Shown: positions 19,101-27,768, numbered from the stretch's first letter. The stretch is DNA of 64,000 nucleotides from Pseudomonadota bacterium (GCA_018240565.1 JAFEFO010000045.1:35125-99124), one strand, 5' to 3'. Numbers and translations: made by a program. The notes: a model not told the origin generated them from the letters alone.

Positions 19101-22100
19101 CGCGCGCGAACGCGGCGCGATCCAGATCGCCGTCGAGTTGCAACACGAAGGATTCGTTGTAAGCGATATTGGCCTGATCGCCGAACTGACAGGCCAACCA
19201 TTTTTCCTGCTGCGCGTCGGTCAGTGGCAGTTGCTCCGGCAGCGCGGCAGCGGCTGGCGTGGCGGCCGCCGATGTGCGCGGCGACAGCAGACCGACTTGC
19301 ATCAGTTCGGCGACGGCCGCATCGACGCGGCGCGCGATCTCGTCGGCTTCCGCATCGCCATGCGCGACACTCAAGAAACAATTGAATTGCTCGTAGACGT
19401 GCAGTCCGCGCTCGCGCAGCGCGTAGTACAGCAAGCTGGCGAAGGCCTGGTCCTCGTCGACCCGAATCTTCCACAGCGAACCGAAACACAGCGCGGTGAG
19501 CGGCGCACGCCTTGCGGCGAACGCGGTGTTCAGACGTTTGACCATGCCGGCGGTGCGCGCGTTGAGCGTGCGCTGCAATGCCGGCCCCTGATCGCGCACA
19601 TGCATGAGCGCCGCCTTGGCCGCGGCCAAAGCAAGCGGATGGCGCACGAACGTGCCAGCAAAATAGGTAACGCCGGCTTCCGGCGCGCTGGCATCGCCAA
19701 AGCGCCAGTCGCCGCCGTCGAGCGCGTCCATCCACTTGCCGTTGCCGGCGATCGCGGCAAACGGCATGCCGCCGCCGATGATCTTGCCGTAAGTGGCGAT
19801 GTCGGCGCGCACGCCGTAGAACTCCTGCGCGCCGCCCGGGGCGATGCGAAAGCCGGTGATGACCTCATCGAAGATCAAGGCGCAGGCGCCTGCATCGCAA
19901 ATGCCGCGCAGGGTGTGCAGGAATTGCCGCGGCTGCACGTCCGGATGCTTGCTCTGCACCGGCTCGACCAGCACGGCGGCGAGTTCGTGCTTGCGCTGGT
20001 CGATGATGCGCAGCGCTTCATCGCTGCCGTAATCGAGCACGAGCACGTTCTCCACCGCGCTCGCGAGTATGCCCGGCGCGGCGGCGATCGAACGCAACTG
20101 GCGGCTGCCGCGCACAATCACCTCGTCGAAGATGCCGTGGTAGGAATCGCGGAATACGACGATGGTTTTGCGTCCGGTAACGGTGCGCGCAATGCGCATC
20201 GCGCCCATCACCGCTTCCGAGCCGGTATTGCAAAACGCCACGCGCGGCATGCCGGTCATGCCGGCGATGAGTTCGGCGACTTCGGCGGTCAAGGGATGCT
20301 GCGGACCGATTTCGATGCCGCGCTCGAGTTGCGCGGCGACCGCAGCGCGGATGAAATCGGGCTGGTAGCCGAGGAAATTGACGCCGAAGCCGTTGAGCAG
20401 ATCGATGTATTCGTTGCCGTCGACGTCCCACACGCGCGCGCCGTGCGAGCGATCCACCACCAGCGGATAGACCAGTTCCTTCCACAGAGGATGAAAGCCG
20501 GTGACCACGCGCGGATCGGCCATGCGCTGGCGGTGCGTCTGGCTGAAGGCCTTGGATTTGGCCGTGCGTGCGTTGTAGCGACGCACGAAGTCCTCGACCC
20601 AGGCACGCTGCGCCGGCGTGAACTCGGCGCTGCGTCGCGTGGTGATGCGCGCCGACGCGCCGAACGGGCGCTCCTTGAGATCGGCTGGCGGCAATTCGGG
20701 TGCGGACGCCGCCAGTGCGGGCCCACCAGCGCTCAGGTTACGCAGCATCTGCGCCTGCTGTTCAAGCATCGCCATCTGGCTTTGGATGAGTTGCGCGAGT
20801 GCATCTTGTCCCGTGCTAGCGGCAATCGGCGCGGTGGTTGCGCTGGCGCCGGTCGCGGGCTCTGCCTGCGCCGGCAGCGTGCTATCGAGCCATTGCGCGA
20901 GCCGCTCGATACTGCCCAGATCCTCGAGCAGGCGGCGAAACTTCAACGGCGTGCCGTAGCGGCGTTCCACTTCCAGCGCGGCCTGGGTCAGCGACAGCGA
21001 ATCGAAGCCGAGGTCGAGAAAACCGCTGGTGTCTTGCGCGGCGTCCAGGCGTGTGTCGCCGAGATTGCCGAACAGCTCGCGCAGCTGCGCTTTGAGCCGC
21101 GTCGCACGCGCCGGCGCGACAGCCGCTGTGGGTTGGATGTTTTGCATCGGCGACTCTCCCGGTGCGTTATCCGCTACAGCGGACAGTGCATTCGATTCGA
21201 TCCAGTAACGTTCGCCGCGGAATGGGTATCCCGGCAGCGGCACGCGCTGCCTTGCGGCATCGGCGTAATAAGCTTTCCAATCCAACGCGATCCCGGCGCA
21301 CCACGCTTGGCCCAGCGCGCGCGTCAGTTGCTCGCTCGCATCCCCCGGGCGCGCGGCGGCGCCGAGCGACGCCACGGCGCGATCGTGTTCGCCGAGCATG
21401 CTGCGGACGAGCCCGGTCAGCGCCTGCGCCGGACCGACTTCCAGAAACAGCGTCGGCCCCGCCCGCATCGCATCGCGCACCGCATCGGCAAAGCGCACCG
21501 GTTGGCGCAGTTGCCGGCACCAGTAATCCGGCGATGTGGCTTGCGCCGCGGTGATCGGCGCGCCGCTGACGCACGAATAAAACGCCTGCTGCGGCTCGCG
21601 CAGGCGGATGTTCGCAAAGGCATCGCGGAAGCGCGCCGCGGCGCCATCCATCGACGCCGAATGGAAGGCATGACTCACGCGCAGGCGCGTCGAGGCGATA
21701 TTCGTCTGCGTCAACCGCATGGCAAACGCATCGATGGCCGTGTCCGCTCCAGCGACGACGGTCAGCTGCGGCGCGTTGTAGGTCGCGATCTCGATGCCGG
21801 CCGGCAGCAAGGCTTGCAGTGCTGCCGAATCCAGCCGCACCGCGAGCATGGCGCCCGGTGCTTGCGCCTGCATGGCGGCGCCGCGCGCAACGACCAAGGC
21901 GATGGCATCGGCCAGCTCGAATACGCCGGCGCGACAGGCAGCGACGTACTCGCCGATGCTGTGTCCGATCATGGCGGCGGGCGCAAGTCCCCAGGATTGC
22001 CACAGTTCGGCCAGCGCGTACTCGATCGCGAACAGCGCCGGTTGCGTGTAGTGCGTCTGCGCCAATTCGGCATTCGCGGCGTCGGTGGCATCGGCAAGGA

Positions 22101-23802
22101 TCAGCGCACGCAGATCGCGGCCAAGCAGGGCCGAGGCGAGCTCGCAACAACGCGCAAACGCCATGGCGAAAACCGGTTCCGCGAGCAGCTCGCGCGCCAT
22201 GCCGACGTGTTGCGAACCCTGGCCCGGAAACAAGAACACGAGTCGCCGTTGCGGATAGGCGGACTGCGCGACGAGCTTGGCCAATTGCGCACGCGCGTCG
22301 GCGACGCCGTGCGCCGCCACGGCGCCGCGCACGTTCATTGCGCGGCGGCCCATGGCCAGTGTGTAGGCAATATCCGGCAGTGCGGCATCGTCGTGTGCGG
22401 CCAAGGCTGCCGACAATTCCTCGGCGCGTCGTTGCAGGGCATCTGCGTCGCGCGCCGACAACACGAGCGGTACGCGGGCTCGACCGGGCGCAGGCGCTGG
22501 CGCGAGCGGCGCTTCTTCCAGCACGACATGTGCATTGGTGCCGCCGACGCCAAAGGAACTGACGCCCGCGCGGCGCGGCGCTTCTCCGCGCGGCCAGTCG
22601 ATGAGGCGATCGGCAACGCGAAATGGCGACTGCGCGAAATCGATCTGCGGATTCGGCGCGCGGTAATGCAGCGTCGGCGGGATGCGTCCGTGCGCCAGCG
22701 CCAGCGTCGCCTTGATCAGGCCGGTGACGCCGGATGCGGCGACGAGGTGGCCGAAATTGCTCTTGACCGAGCCCAGCCAGCAATACTGCGATTGCGTGGT
22801 GTCGGCGCGGAATGCGCGGGTGAGCGCTTCGACTTCGATCGGATCGCCGAGCGCCGTGCCGGTGCCGTGCGCCTCGACATAGCCGATGCTGCCGGCATCG
22901 ATGCCGGCGGTCGCCAGCGCCTGCCGGATCACCGCGGCCTGACCGCGCACGCTTGGCGCGCTGAAGCTGGCCTTGTCGGCACCATCGTTGTTGACGCCGA
23001 CGCTGCGGATCACCGCCCAGACAGGATCGCCATCGGCCAGCGCATCGGCCAGTCGCTTGAGCGTAACCACGCCGCCGCCGGATGAGAACAGCGTGCCGCT
23101 GGCCGCGGCATCGAACGGACGGCAATGGCCGTCGCTGGATTCCATCGCGCCTTCGGCGGGCACGTAGCCCGATTCCTGTGGCACCACGATATTGATGCCG
23201 CCGGCGAGCGCGAGATCGCACTGCCAGCTCATCAGTGCGTACCAGGCCTGGGCGACGGCGACGAGTGAAGTCGAACACGCGGTGTGGATGCTCAGAGCCG
23301 GGCCGGTCAGACCGAGGCGATGGGCGACGCGCGTGGCGACGTAGTCCTTCTCGTTGGCCAGCATGGTGGCGAATTCGCCGGCCGCGCGGACGAGCTCCGG
23401 CTGCGACTCGACCAGTTTGCGATAGGTGTTGTTCGAGGTGCCGGCATAGACGCCGATGCTGCCAGGAAACGTATGCGCATCGACGCCGGCATGTTCGAGC
23501 GCGTTCCAGCACAGTTCCAGGAACACGCGCTGCTGCGGATCCATCAGCCGCGCTTCGCGCGCCGAGATACCGAAGAATGCGGCGTCGAAGCGATCTGCGT
23601 CGGCGAGCACGCCGCGCGCTGGCACATACCTCGGATGCGCGCGTTGCTCGGCCGGTACCAGCGGCGAGATTTCATCTGGCGCAAAGCGCGTGATGCTCTC
23701 GCGGCCTTCGATCAGATTGGTCCAGAACGCATTGATCGAGGCCGCGCCCGGAAAGCGCCCGGCCATGCCGATGATGGCGACGCCGTCGGTTGCGGCATTC
23801 AT
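16126..23802 (-). CDS. Hybrid PKS-NRPS: KS-AT-ACP-aminotransferase-C-A-PCP
   Basis: 2558 residues; residue numbers approximate. KS 5-430: Cys176 (TACSTSL), His312 (EAHGTGT), His352 (SNFGHL). AT 520-830: GHSIGEY (Ser about 615) and HAFH near 711, the malonyl-CoA signature. ACP 900-975: LGFDSLSL, Ser about 934. Class III PLP aminotransferase 1060-1505: DEVITGFR and Lys near 1339 (YGKIIGGGMP), as in the AMT domains of mycosubtilin/iturin synthases. Condensation 1520-1950: HHLIFDGWS. Adenylation 1955-2445: YTSGSTGQPKG, NMYGPTETT, NGKLDRK. PCP 2465-2530: LGGHSLL, Ser about 2495. There is no KR, DH or ER, so the beta-keto intermediate should be transaminated directly. There is no TE or reductase, so release must be in trans. 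Its ATG overlaps the upstream A-PCP stop. The hand-read A code DILQLGMIWK points to glycine. Confidence 0.93.
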   Translation of the reverse strand: MNAATDGVAIIGMAGRFPGAASINAFWTNLIEGRESITRFAPDEISPLVPAEQRAHPRYVPARGVLADADRFDAAFFGISAREARLMDPQQRVFLELCWNALEHAGVDAHTFPGSIGVYAGTSNNTYRKLVESQPELVRAAGEFATMLANEKDYVATRVAHRLGLTGPALSIHTACSTSLVAVAQAWYALMSWQCDLALAGGINIVVPQESGYVPAEGAMESSDGHCRPFDAAASGTLFSSGGGVVTLKRLADALADGDPVWAVIRSVGVNNDGADKASFSAPSVRGQAAVIRQALATAGIDAGSIGYVEAHGTGTALGDPIEVEALTRAFRADTTQSQYCWLGSVKSNFGHLVAASGVTGLIKATLALAHGRIPPTLHYRAPNPQIDFAQSPFRVADRLIDWPRGEAPRRAGVSSFGVGGTNAHVVLEEAPLAPAPAPGRARVPLVLSARDADALQRRAEELSAALAAHDDAALPDIAYTLAMGRRAMNVRGAVAAHGVADARAQLAKLVAQSAYPQRRLVFLFPGQGSQHVGMARELLAEPVFAMAFARCCELASALLGRDLRALILADATDAANAELAQTHYTQPALFAIEYALAELWQSWGLAPAAMIGHSIGEYVAACRAGVFELADAIALVVARGAAMQAQAPGAMLAVRLDSAALQALLPAGIEIATYNAPQLTVVAGADTAIDAFAMRLTQTNIASTRLRVSHAFHSASMDGAAARFRDAFANIRLREPQQAFYSCVSGAPITAAQATSPDYWCRQLRQPVRFADAVRDAMRAGPTLFLEVGPAQALTGLVRSMLGEHDRAVASLGAAARPGDASEQLTRALGQAWCAGIALDWKAYYADAARQRVPLPGYPFRGERYWIESNALSAVADNAPGESPMQNIQPTAAVAPARATRLKAQLRELFGNLGDTRLDAAQDTSGFLDLGFDSLSLTQAALEVERRYGTPLKFRRLLEDLGSIERLAQWLDSTLPAQAEPATGASATTAPIAASTGQDALAQLIQSQMAMLEQQAQMLRNLSAGGPALAASAPELPPADLKERPFGASARITTRRSAEFTPAQRAWVEDFVRRYNARTAKSKAFSQTHRQRMADPRVVTGFHPLWKELVYPLVVDRSHGARVWDVDGNEYIDLLNGFGVNFLGYQPDFIRAAVAAQLERGIEIGPQHPLTAEVAELIAGMTGMPRVAFCNTGSEAVMGAMRIARTVTGRKTIVVFRDSYHGIFDEVIVRGSRQLRSIAAAPGILASAVENVLVLDYGSDEALRIIDQRKHELAAVLVEPVQSKHPDVQPRQFLHTLRGICDAGACALIFDEVITGFRIAPGGAQEFYGVRADIATYGKIIGGGMPFAAIAGNGKWMDALDGGDWRFGDASAPEAGVTYFAGTFVRHPLALAAAKAALMHVRDQGPALQRTLNARTAGMVKRLNTAFAARRAPLTALCFGSLWKIRVDEDQAFASLLYYALRERGLHVYEQFNCFLSVAHGDAEADEIARRVDAAVAELMQVGLLSPRTSAAATPAAAALPEQLPLTDAQQEKWLACQFGDQANIAYNESFVLQLDGDLDRAAFARAFAQVTARHEAFALSFAADGGQQRAGPLQPLPLSEKDLAGADAATLSACCANVVGRAFDLIRAPLARAELLRLGAQRHALLFVAHHLIFDGWSAAILLDELAQAYAACATGRSVELAPAESFRAYALAERARRAMPAAASQIEYWKRLYAQPPAPLNLPTDRAAADTDFAATTLRHDFPPDLVAALRQTARRDGVTLYALLLTAFGAWLARLTGQSDFAVGIPFAGQALAGSSHLLGDGVNTLPLRLRIDADADFATLARATHSALLDAAEHQDLTLQTLLRELNLPRGRMRRPLASVIFNLNPRVPKFALPGLHHELRDCAKQALTWDLFFNLNDGGDALTLDLHYRSAPFAQDTVRRWIAQYQDRLYAIADMQRTASTVASTTGQSTVIERFAAQAARTPERIAVECDGATLSYAALAQRARAVAYTLAARGVGRGDLVGICVPRSTDMLAGVLGILMSGAAYLPLDPEFPDARLDYMADHARLRHLLVGDAGDAPAVLTRDREILALRNLDTASVPERTLPTVAGEDLAYVIYTSGSTGQPKGVRVLHRNLDNFLASMQREPALAQTDVLCAVTTLSFDIAGLELLLPLSVGARVVIATDDQRRDPQALLALLQTCGASVLQTTPSLLRALLDAPGSERLPRLKLLVGGEALPRELAEAALSRCRELWNMYGPTETTIWSTLAGVEAGSGAVPLGHPIANTTIHVLDEQRQPVAEGAIGEIWIGGAGVADGYLHRPDLTAERFVPDPFAGAGARLYRTGDLGSRHDGALHFHGRADDQVKLRGHRIELGDIEAAALTEPGVREAAAAVHTFGATDARLVLYVVAREADAALGERLRARLRKALPAYMLPQHIEWLASLPQTANGKLDRKALPAPAGLKPVAASAPVRAAPAFADAREEYLAGVWRELIGVDDVRGGDNFFELGGHSLLAVEMTLRVERETGVRINLLKIATGTLSTLAAELPRASGEAGAPVSIWQRMRRVFGKSRGH

Positions 23803-25661
23803 CGCGCGGCTCCGGTTTTCGGCGCGAATCGCGACAATGCGGTGCGTTGGCGCTCGCCGCGCGCGTGCACAGCGTCGCTTGCGGGCACGGCAGCGCCAAC
23901 CGAGTCGACATGCGCCGCGAGTGCGGCGACGCTCGGATATTCATAGATCGCTACAGCGGTCAGCTGGCGATAGCCGTGACGATGCAGTTCGGTCAGCGCC
24001 TGCACCACGCTGAGCGAACGCGCGCCAAGATCGAACAGGTTGGCGTGCACATCGAGCGTGTCCACACCGAGCAGTTGCTTCCACAGGGTAGCGAGCTGTG
24101 CTTCGAGCGTCGCGTCCTGTGGCCACGCCAAAGGCGCGACGTCGACGTGGCGCGCAAGCGTGCGGCGATCGATCTTGCCGCTCGGCGTGAGCGGCAGTGC
24201 GGCGTGTTCGACCAACGCCTGCGGAACCATGTACGGCGCAAGGCGGGCCCGGCAGTGCGCGCGCAAGGCATCGGCGTCGATGCCTTGCGCATGGCGCGCC
24301 ACCACATGCGCAACCAGGCGCCGGCCAACGCCATCGTTCGTCGCGACTACGGCAGCTTGCGCAATCGCCGGATGCGTGAGCAGAGCCATCTCGATCTCGG
24401 CCGGTTCGATGCGATACCCGTCAAGCTTGATTTGTTCGTCGAGTCGGCCCAGCCAGTCCAGCACGCCATCGCCCATATCGCGCACGGCATCGCCGCTGCG
24501 ATACCAACGCGCGCCGTCGCGTTCGATGAAACGCTCGGCGGTCAACTCAGGGCGGCGCAGGTACCCGGCTGCAAGGCAGTCGCCACCGAGGAGCAATTCG
24601 CCTTCGTCGCCTAGACGAACTTCGTGCAGGCCGGCATCGGCAACGCAAACGCGCACATAAGGCAGGGGGTGTCCGATGGGCGGCAGTTCCGGCCAGTTCT
24701 GCGGATCACCGTCCAACTCGTATGAGGTGACGACATGCGTTTCGGTCGGGCCGTAGTGATTGTGCAAAACGCAATCGGGCAAGGTCGTGAACAGCGCGCG
24801 GATCGCCGGCGTGATGCGCAGTTGCTCGCCGGCCGTGATCACATCGCGCAAGCTGTTCGGCACGGCGCCGCCGGCAGCGACGGCTTCGGCCATCGCCTGC
24901 AACGCGACGTAGGGCAGGAAAATGCGTTCGATGCGCGCGTCGACGAGCAAATCCAGCAACGCGAACGGATCGCGCCGCTGCATGTCGTCGGGCAAAACCA
25001 GCGTGCCGCCGGTCGCGGCCGTGACCAGCAGTTCCTGGAAAGCAACGTCGAAGCCAAGCGGCGCAAATTGCAACGTGCGCGCGGCGCGAGCCAGTCGCGG
25101 ATGCTTGGCGTGCCAATGGACCAGGCGCGCGATCGGGCCGCGGCGCATGGCCACGCCCTTGGGTCGGCCGGTGGAGCCCGAAGTGAACAAGACATAGGCA
25201 AGCGCGTCGTCGTTTTCAGGCGCTGCGGATGGCGTCGCCAGCGTGCAAGCGAGCGCGGTTTCCAGCGGCAAGCGCGCGCTGTCCGCTGCAGCGAACACAT
25301 CAAGCTGCGCACGCGTGCCGACCAGCACGTCAGGGTGCGCATCGTCCAGCATCTGCGCCAGTCGCTCACGCGGGTAGGCGGGATCCAGCGGCAGGCAGGC
25401 CGCGCCAAGATGCAAGATCGCGAGGATCGCGGCGAAACTATCCGACGTGCGCGCAGCCGCCAAGGCGACGATGCCACCGGGGCCGACACCGGCAGCGGCC
25501 AGCGCGGCCGCCATGCGTTCGCGGCGTTCGCTTAGCGCGGCACTGTCCAGACGCAGCGCGCCGCCGCACACGGCGAAACCCGGTGCCAGGCATGCGAGCG
25601 CTGGCGCCGCGCCCGCAGAGCCTGATACCGACGATTTCACCTGGCCTGCCTGCGCCGTCAC
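23799..25661 (-). CDS. Stand-alone NRPS loading protein: adenylation plus peptidyl carrier domain
   Basis: 620 residues from a GTG start with AGGG about 9 bases upstream. The frame stays open further upstream, but that part lies over the cupin gene and looks nothing like a protein family. Adenylation domain about 25-510: FTSGSTGRPKGV at 159-170, NHYGPTETH at 301-309, WYRSGD, GRLDEQIKLDGYRIE, SGKIDRR with the conserved Lys near 496. Carrier domain about 515-590 with LGARSLS, phosphopantetheine Ser549. The N-terminal A subdomain is shorter than usual and there is no C domain, as expected for an initiation protein. The hand-read code DVQFIAHVVK resembles proline-type codes. Overlap with the PKS-NRPS start (ATGA) implies 1:1 production and transfer of the aminoacyl group to the KS. 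Confidence 0.88.
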   Translation of the reverse strand: MTAQAGQVKSSVSGSAGAAPALACLAPGFAVCGGALRLDSAALSERRERMAAALAAAGVGPGGIVALAAARTSDSFAAILAILHLGAACLPLDPAYPRERLAQMLDDAHPDVLVGTRAQLDVFAAADSARLPLETALACTLATPSAAPENDDALAYVLFTSGSTGRPKGVAMRRGPIARLVHWHAKHPRLARAARTLQFAPLGFDVAFQELLVTAATGGTLVLPDDMQRRDPFALLDLLVDARIERIFLPYVALQAMAEAVAAGGAVPNSLRDVITAGEQLRITPAIRALFTTLPDCVLHNHYGPTETHVVTSYELDGDPQNWPELPPIGHPLPYVRVCVADAGLHEVRLGDEGELLLGGDCLAAGYLRRPELTAERFIERDGARWYRSGDAVRDMGDGVLDWLGRLDEQIKLDGYRIEPAEIEMALLTHPAIAQAAVVATNDGVGRRLVAHVVARHAQGIDADALRAHCRARLAPYMVPQALVEHAALPLTPSGKIDRRTLARHVDVAPLAWPQDATLEAQLATLWKQLLGVDTLDVHANLFDLGARSLSVVQALTELHRHGYRQLTAVAIYEYPSVAALAAHVDSVGAAVPASDAVHARGERQRTALSRFAPKTGAAR

Positions 25662-25776
25662 AATCGCATTCCCTGTTTGGAGCCCCGCGGATCGTTCGGA
25701 GGCGACATGTGCGGACCCGCGCCCGCACACCGCAGAGTATAAGCCGAACCATCGGTGCTGTCGGGCGGGTCGCCCG

Positions 25777-26718
25777 TCAGCGCTGGCCCCACTGCACGCC
25801 ACGGTTGCTGCCGAAGCGCTCGGCCAGGCCGAGGACGGGACCGAGCACGCGCAGGTAGAGACCCAGCGCGAGTGCCTTGATCGGGCTGCCCAGGCGCCGG
25901 CGCTCGTCAACCACGTCACCGACGAAGTCGCGCCAGTTGTCGGGGCCGAGCTGGTCGAACGCGACCGAAATCGTCTGGTTGAGGCTGCGCGCGGTATGCC
26001 ACCAGCCGCACGGCAGGAACAAGGTTTCGCCGGCACGCACCACGACCTTCTGCGCGCGCGCCTGGCGAAACAGTGGATAGCGCTCGAAGTCGGGATGGTG
26101 ATGGTCGCGGATGCTCGACTGCCATGGCATGTCCGGATTGATGTAGAGAAGGTGCTCCTGGCCGGGCGCGTAAACGGTGAACTCCTTGTCGCCGTGCAAT
26201 TGCGTGATCCAGGCATGCAGGCGCATCACGTCGTAATGCAGGTAGGGAAACTCGCCGCCCGGCCCGCCGAAGAAGATCTCGAGATTGTTCACGTACTGGA
26301 ACAGTTTTTGCGGCACCAGCGGATGCGCCTGGCGATCGGGCAGGCTGTAGGCAAAGCGTGGCGTGACCTGCGGCAACAGCTCGCGGAAATCCTTGGCAAC
26401 CTCGAACTTGCACGGATACGGACCGGGCTTGTCGACCGTCGAAGCGGCGAGCAGGTCGATGAGTTCGGCCAGCCGGTAATCCTTGCCGCGCACGCGCACG
26501 CGGTGGTCACCGTAGTGCGTGCGGAAATAGTCCGGCGTGCAATGCCCATACAGCGGCCACGCGCGCGCGGCATCGGTGAGGATGACCGGCCGGCGCGGCA
26601 CGCGATACGTGGCGATGAACTGCGCCACGCCGATGCCTGCGATGCGTTCCACGGGCGTGTCGACATCCGCGCTCATGCCGACCGGCGATGCCGCTGCATT
26701 TGCGTCAATCGTGTTCAT
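25777..26718 (-). CDS. JmjC/cupin-8 family Fe(II)/2-oxoglutarate-type oxygenase (copy 1)
   Basis: 313 residues. Cupin-8 (JmjC-like) fold with the iron triad visible as His161 and Asp163 (YLHYD) and His241 (GWWHTAR); Lys178 (GDKEF) is a candidate 2-oxoglutarate ligand. Family members hydroxylate amino-acid side chains in proteins, peptides or carrier-bound substrates. It is clearly paralogous to the next gene upstream (shared PRRPVILTDA, LEIFFGGPGGEFP, GQEHLLY, LFLPCG.WHTAR) and 12 bases from it. It sits just upstream of the NRPS loading gene, with a 115-base gap that could hold an internal promoter. Hydroxylation of the predicted peptide or of a glycan-linked residue is inference. Confidence 0.82.
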   Translation of the reverse strand: MNTIDANAAASPVGMSADVDTPVERIAGIGVAQFIATYRVPRRPVILTDAARAWPLYGHCTPDYFRTHYGDHRVRVRGKDYRLAELIDLLAASTVDKPGPYPCKFEVAKDFRELLPQVTPRFAYSLPDRQAHPLVPQKLFQYVNNLEIFFGGPGGEFPYLHYDVMRLHAWITQLHGDKEFTVYAPGQEHLLYINPDMPWQSSIRDHHHPDFERYPLFRQARAQKVVVRAGETLFLPCGWWHTARSLNQTISVAFDQLGPDNWRDFVGDVVDERRRLGSPIKALALGLYLRVLGPVLGLAERFGSNRGVQWGQR

Positions 26719-26730
26719 GGGCTGGTTCCT

Positions 26731-27663
26731 TCATCGCTGCCGCAGACCCCAATCCGCGCGCCGATTCGCGCCAAACCGTTCGCACACTTCCAGCACCGGA
26801 CCCAACGCGCGCAGATACGCGCCCAGCCACAGTGCGCGCCCGCGCCGGCCGCTGCGCCGCTCTGCCGCCACGGCTTCGCGCACGAACCCGGCCCAGTTGC
26901 TCGATTCGAGCTGGTCGAACGCGACGGTGATGTTCAGGTCCAGGCAGCGCGCCGTGTGCCATGTGCCGCATGGAAGGAACAGTGCCTCGCCGGCACGCAC
27001 GGTCACCGTGTGGCGACGCGCCTGGTGCAACAAGGGAAAACGTTCCGCCGCATCGGGTGATGGCTCGGCCAGCGACAACCACGGCTTGGCCGGATCGACA
27101 TAGAGCAGGTGTTCCTGCCCTGGCTCGAACAAGGTGAATTCCTTGGCGCCGCACACCTGTGCGATCCACGCGTGCATGCGCAAGTAGTCCCAGTGAATGC
27201 GCGGAAACTCGCCGCCGGGACCGCCGAAAAAAATTTCCAGATGATTGACCCACTCAAATGGAAATTTCGGCACCAACGGATGCGTGTGCCGGTTCGGCAG
27301 CGCGTACGCGAAGCGCGGAATGTCGGGCAGCAGTTCCGTGCACGCGGCCAGCGTGCACGGGTAGGGCCCGGGACGTTCGGCCGTGGAAGCGATCTGCTGG
27401 TCGATGATTTCCGCCAATCGATAATCACGACCGCGCACCTTGACCGGCAGATCGCCGTGTTCGCGCCGAAACCAGGCGTGCGTGTAGCGACCGACTGCCG
27501 GCCAGTCGCGCAGCGCGTCGGTGAGGATGACCGGCCGGCGCGGCAATCGATAGCGGGCGACGAATTCGCCCACGCCGATGCCGGCGACGCGCTCGATCCA
27601 GGCACCGGCAGGCGAGGCTTCGCTCGTGGGCAAGCTTGCCAATGCTGCATTTTCGCCGATCAT
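26731..27663 (-). CDS. JmjC/cupin-8 family Fe(II)/2-oxoglutarate-type oxygenase (copy 2), first gene of the PKS-NRPS/glycan unit
   Basis: 310 residues starting at the ATG giving MIGENAAL. The frame is open further upstream but that extension overlaps the divergent J-domain gene. Iron triad visible as His and Asp in RIHWDYLRMHAW and His in GTWHTARC, with the Lys of AKEFTLF as a possible 2-oxoglutarate ligand. About half of the residues match copy 1, from the common RxxGIGVxxFxxxYRxPRRPVILTD start to the FG.NR..WG end. The promoter of the whole 21-kb unit should lie in the roughly 105 bases between this start and the divergent gene at 27769. Confidence 0.8.
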   Translation of the reverse strand: MIGENAALASLPTSEASPAGAWIERVAGIGVGEFVARYRLPRRPVILTDALRDWPAVGRYTHAWFRREHGDLPVKVRGRDYRLAEIIDQQIASTAERPGPYPCTLAACTELLPDIPRFAYALPNRHTHPLVPKFPFEWVNHLEIFFGGPGGEFPRIHWDYLRMHAWIAQVCGAKEFTLFEPGQEHLLYVDPAKPWLSLAEPSPDAAERFPLLHQARRHTVTVRAGEALFLPCGTWHTARCLDLNITVAFDQLESSNWAGFVREAVAAERRSGRRGRALWLGAYLRALGPVLEVCERFGANRRADWGLRQR

Positions 27664-27768
27664 CGCCCTTGGTCTTCCCGAAGATTCACCAGCTGCACCA
27701 TCGCCGCGCGGGGACGCCCGCAGTATGATAATCCCAGCGCCACGCCAGGGTCGATCCGACCGCCGCCG

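Noticed and set aside
19075..23085. 1336-codon open frame opposite the PKS-NRPS
   Set aside because: Low-complexity Arg/Gln-rich product with no domain, lying across conserved KS, AT and aminotransferase motifs of the true gene.
25662..26216. N-terminal extension of the A-PCP protein into the cupin gene
   Set aside because: The extra 185 residues are Ser/Arg/Thr-rich and are simply another frame of the cupin gene. A GTG with a good ribosome-binding site lies at 25661.
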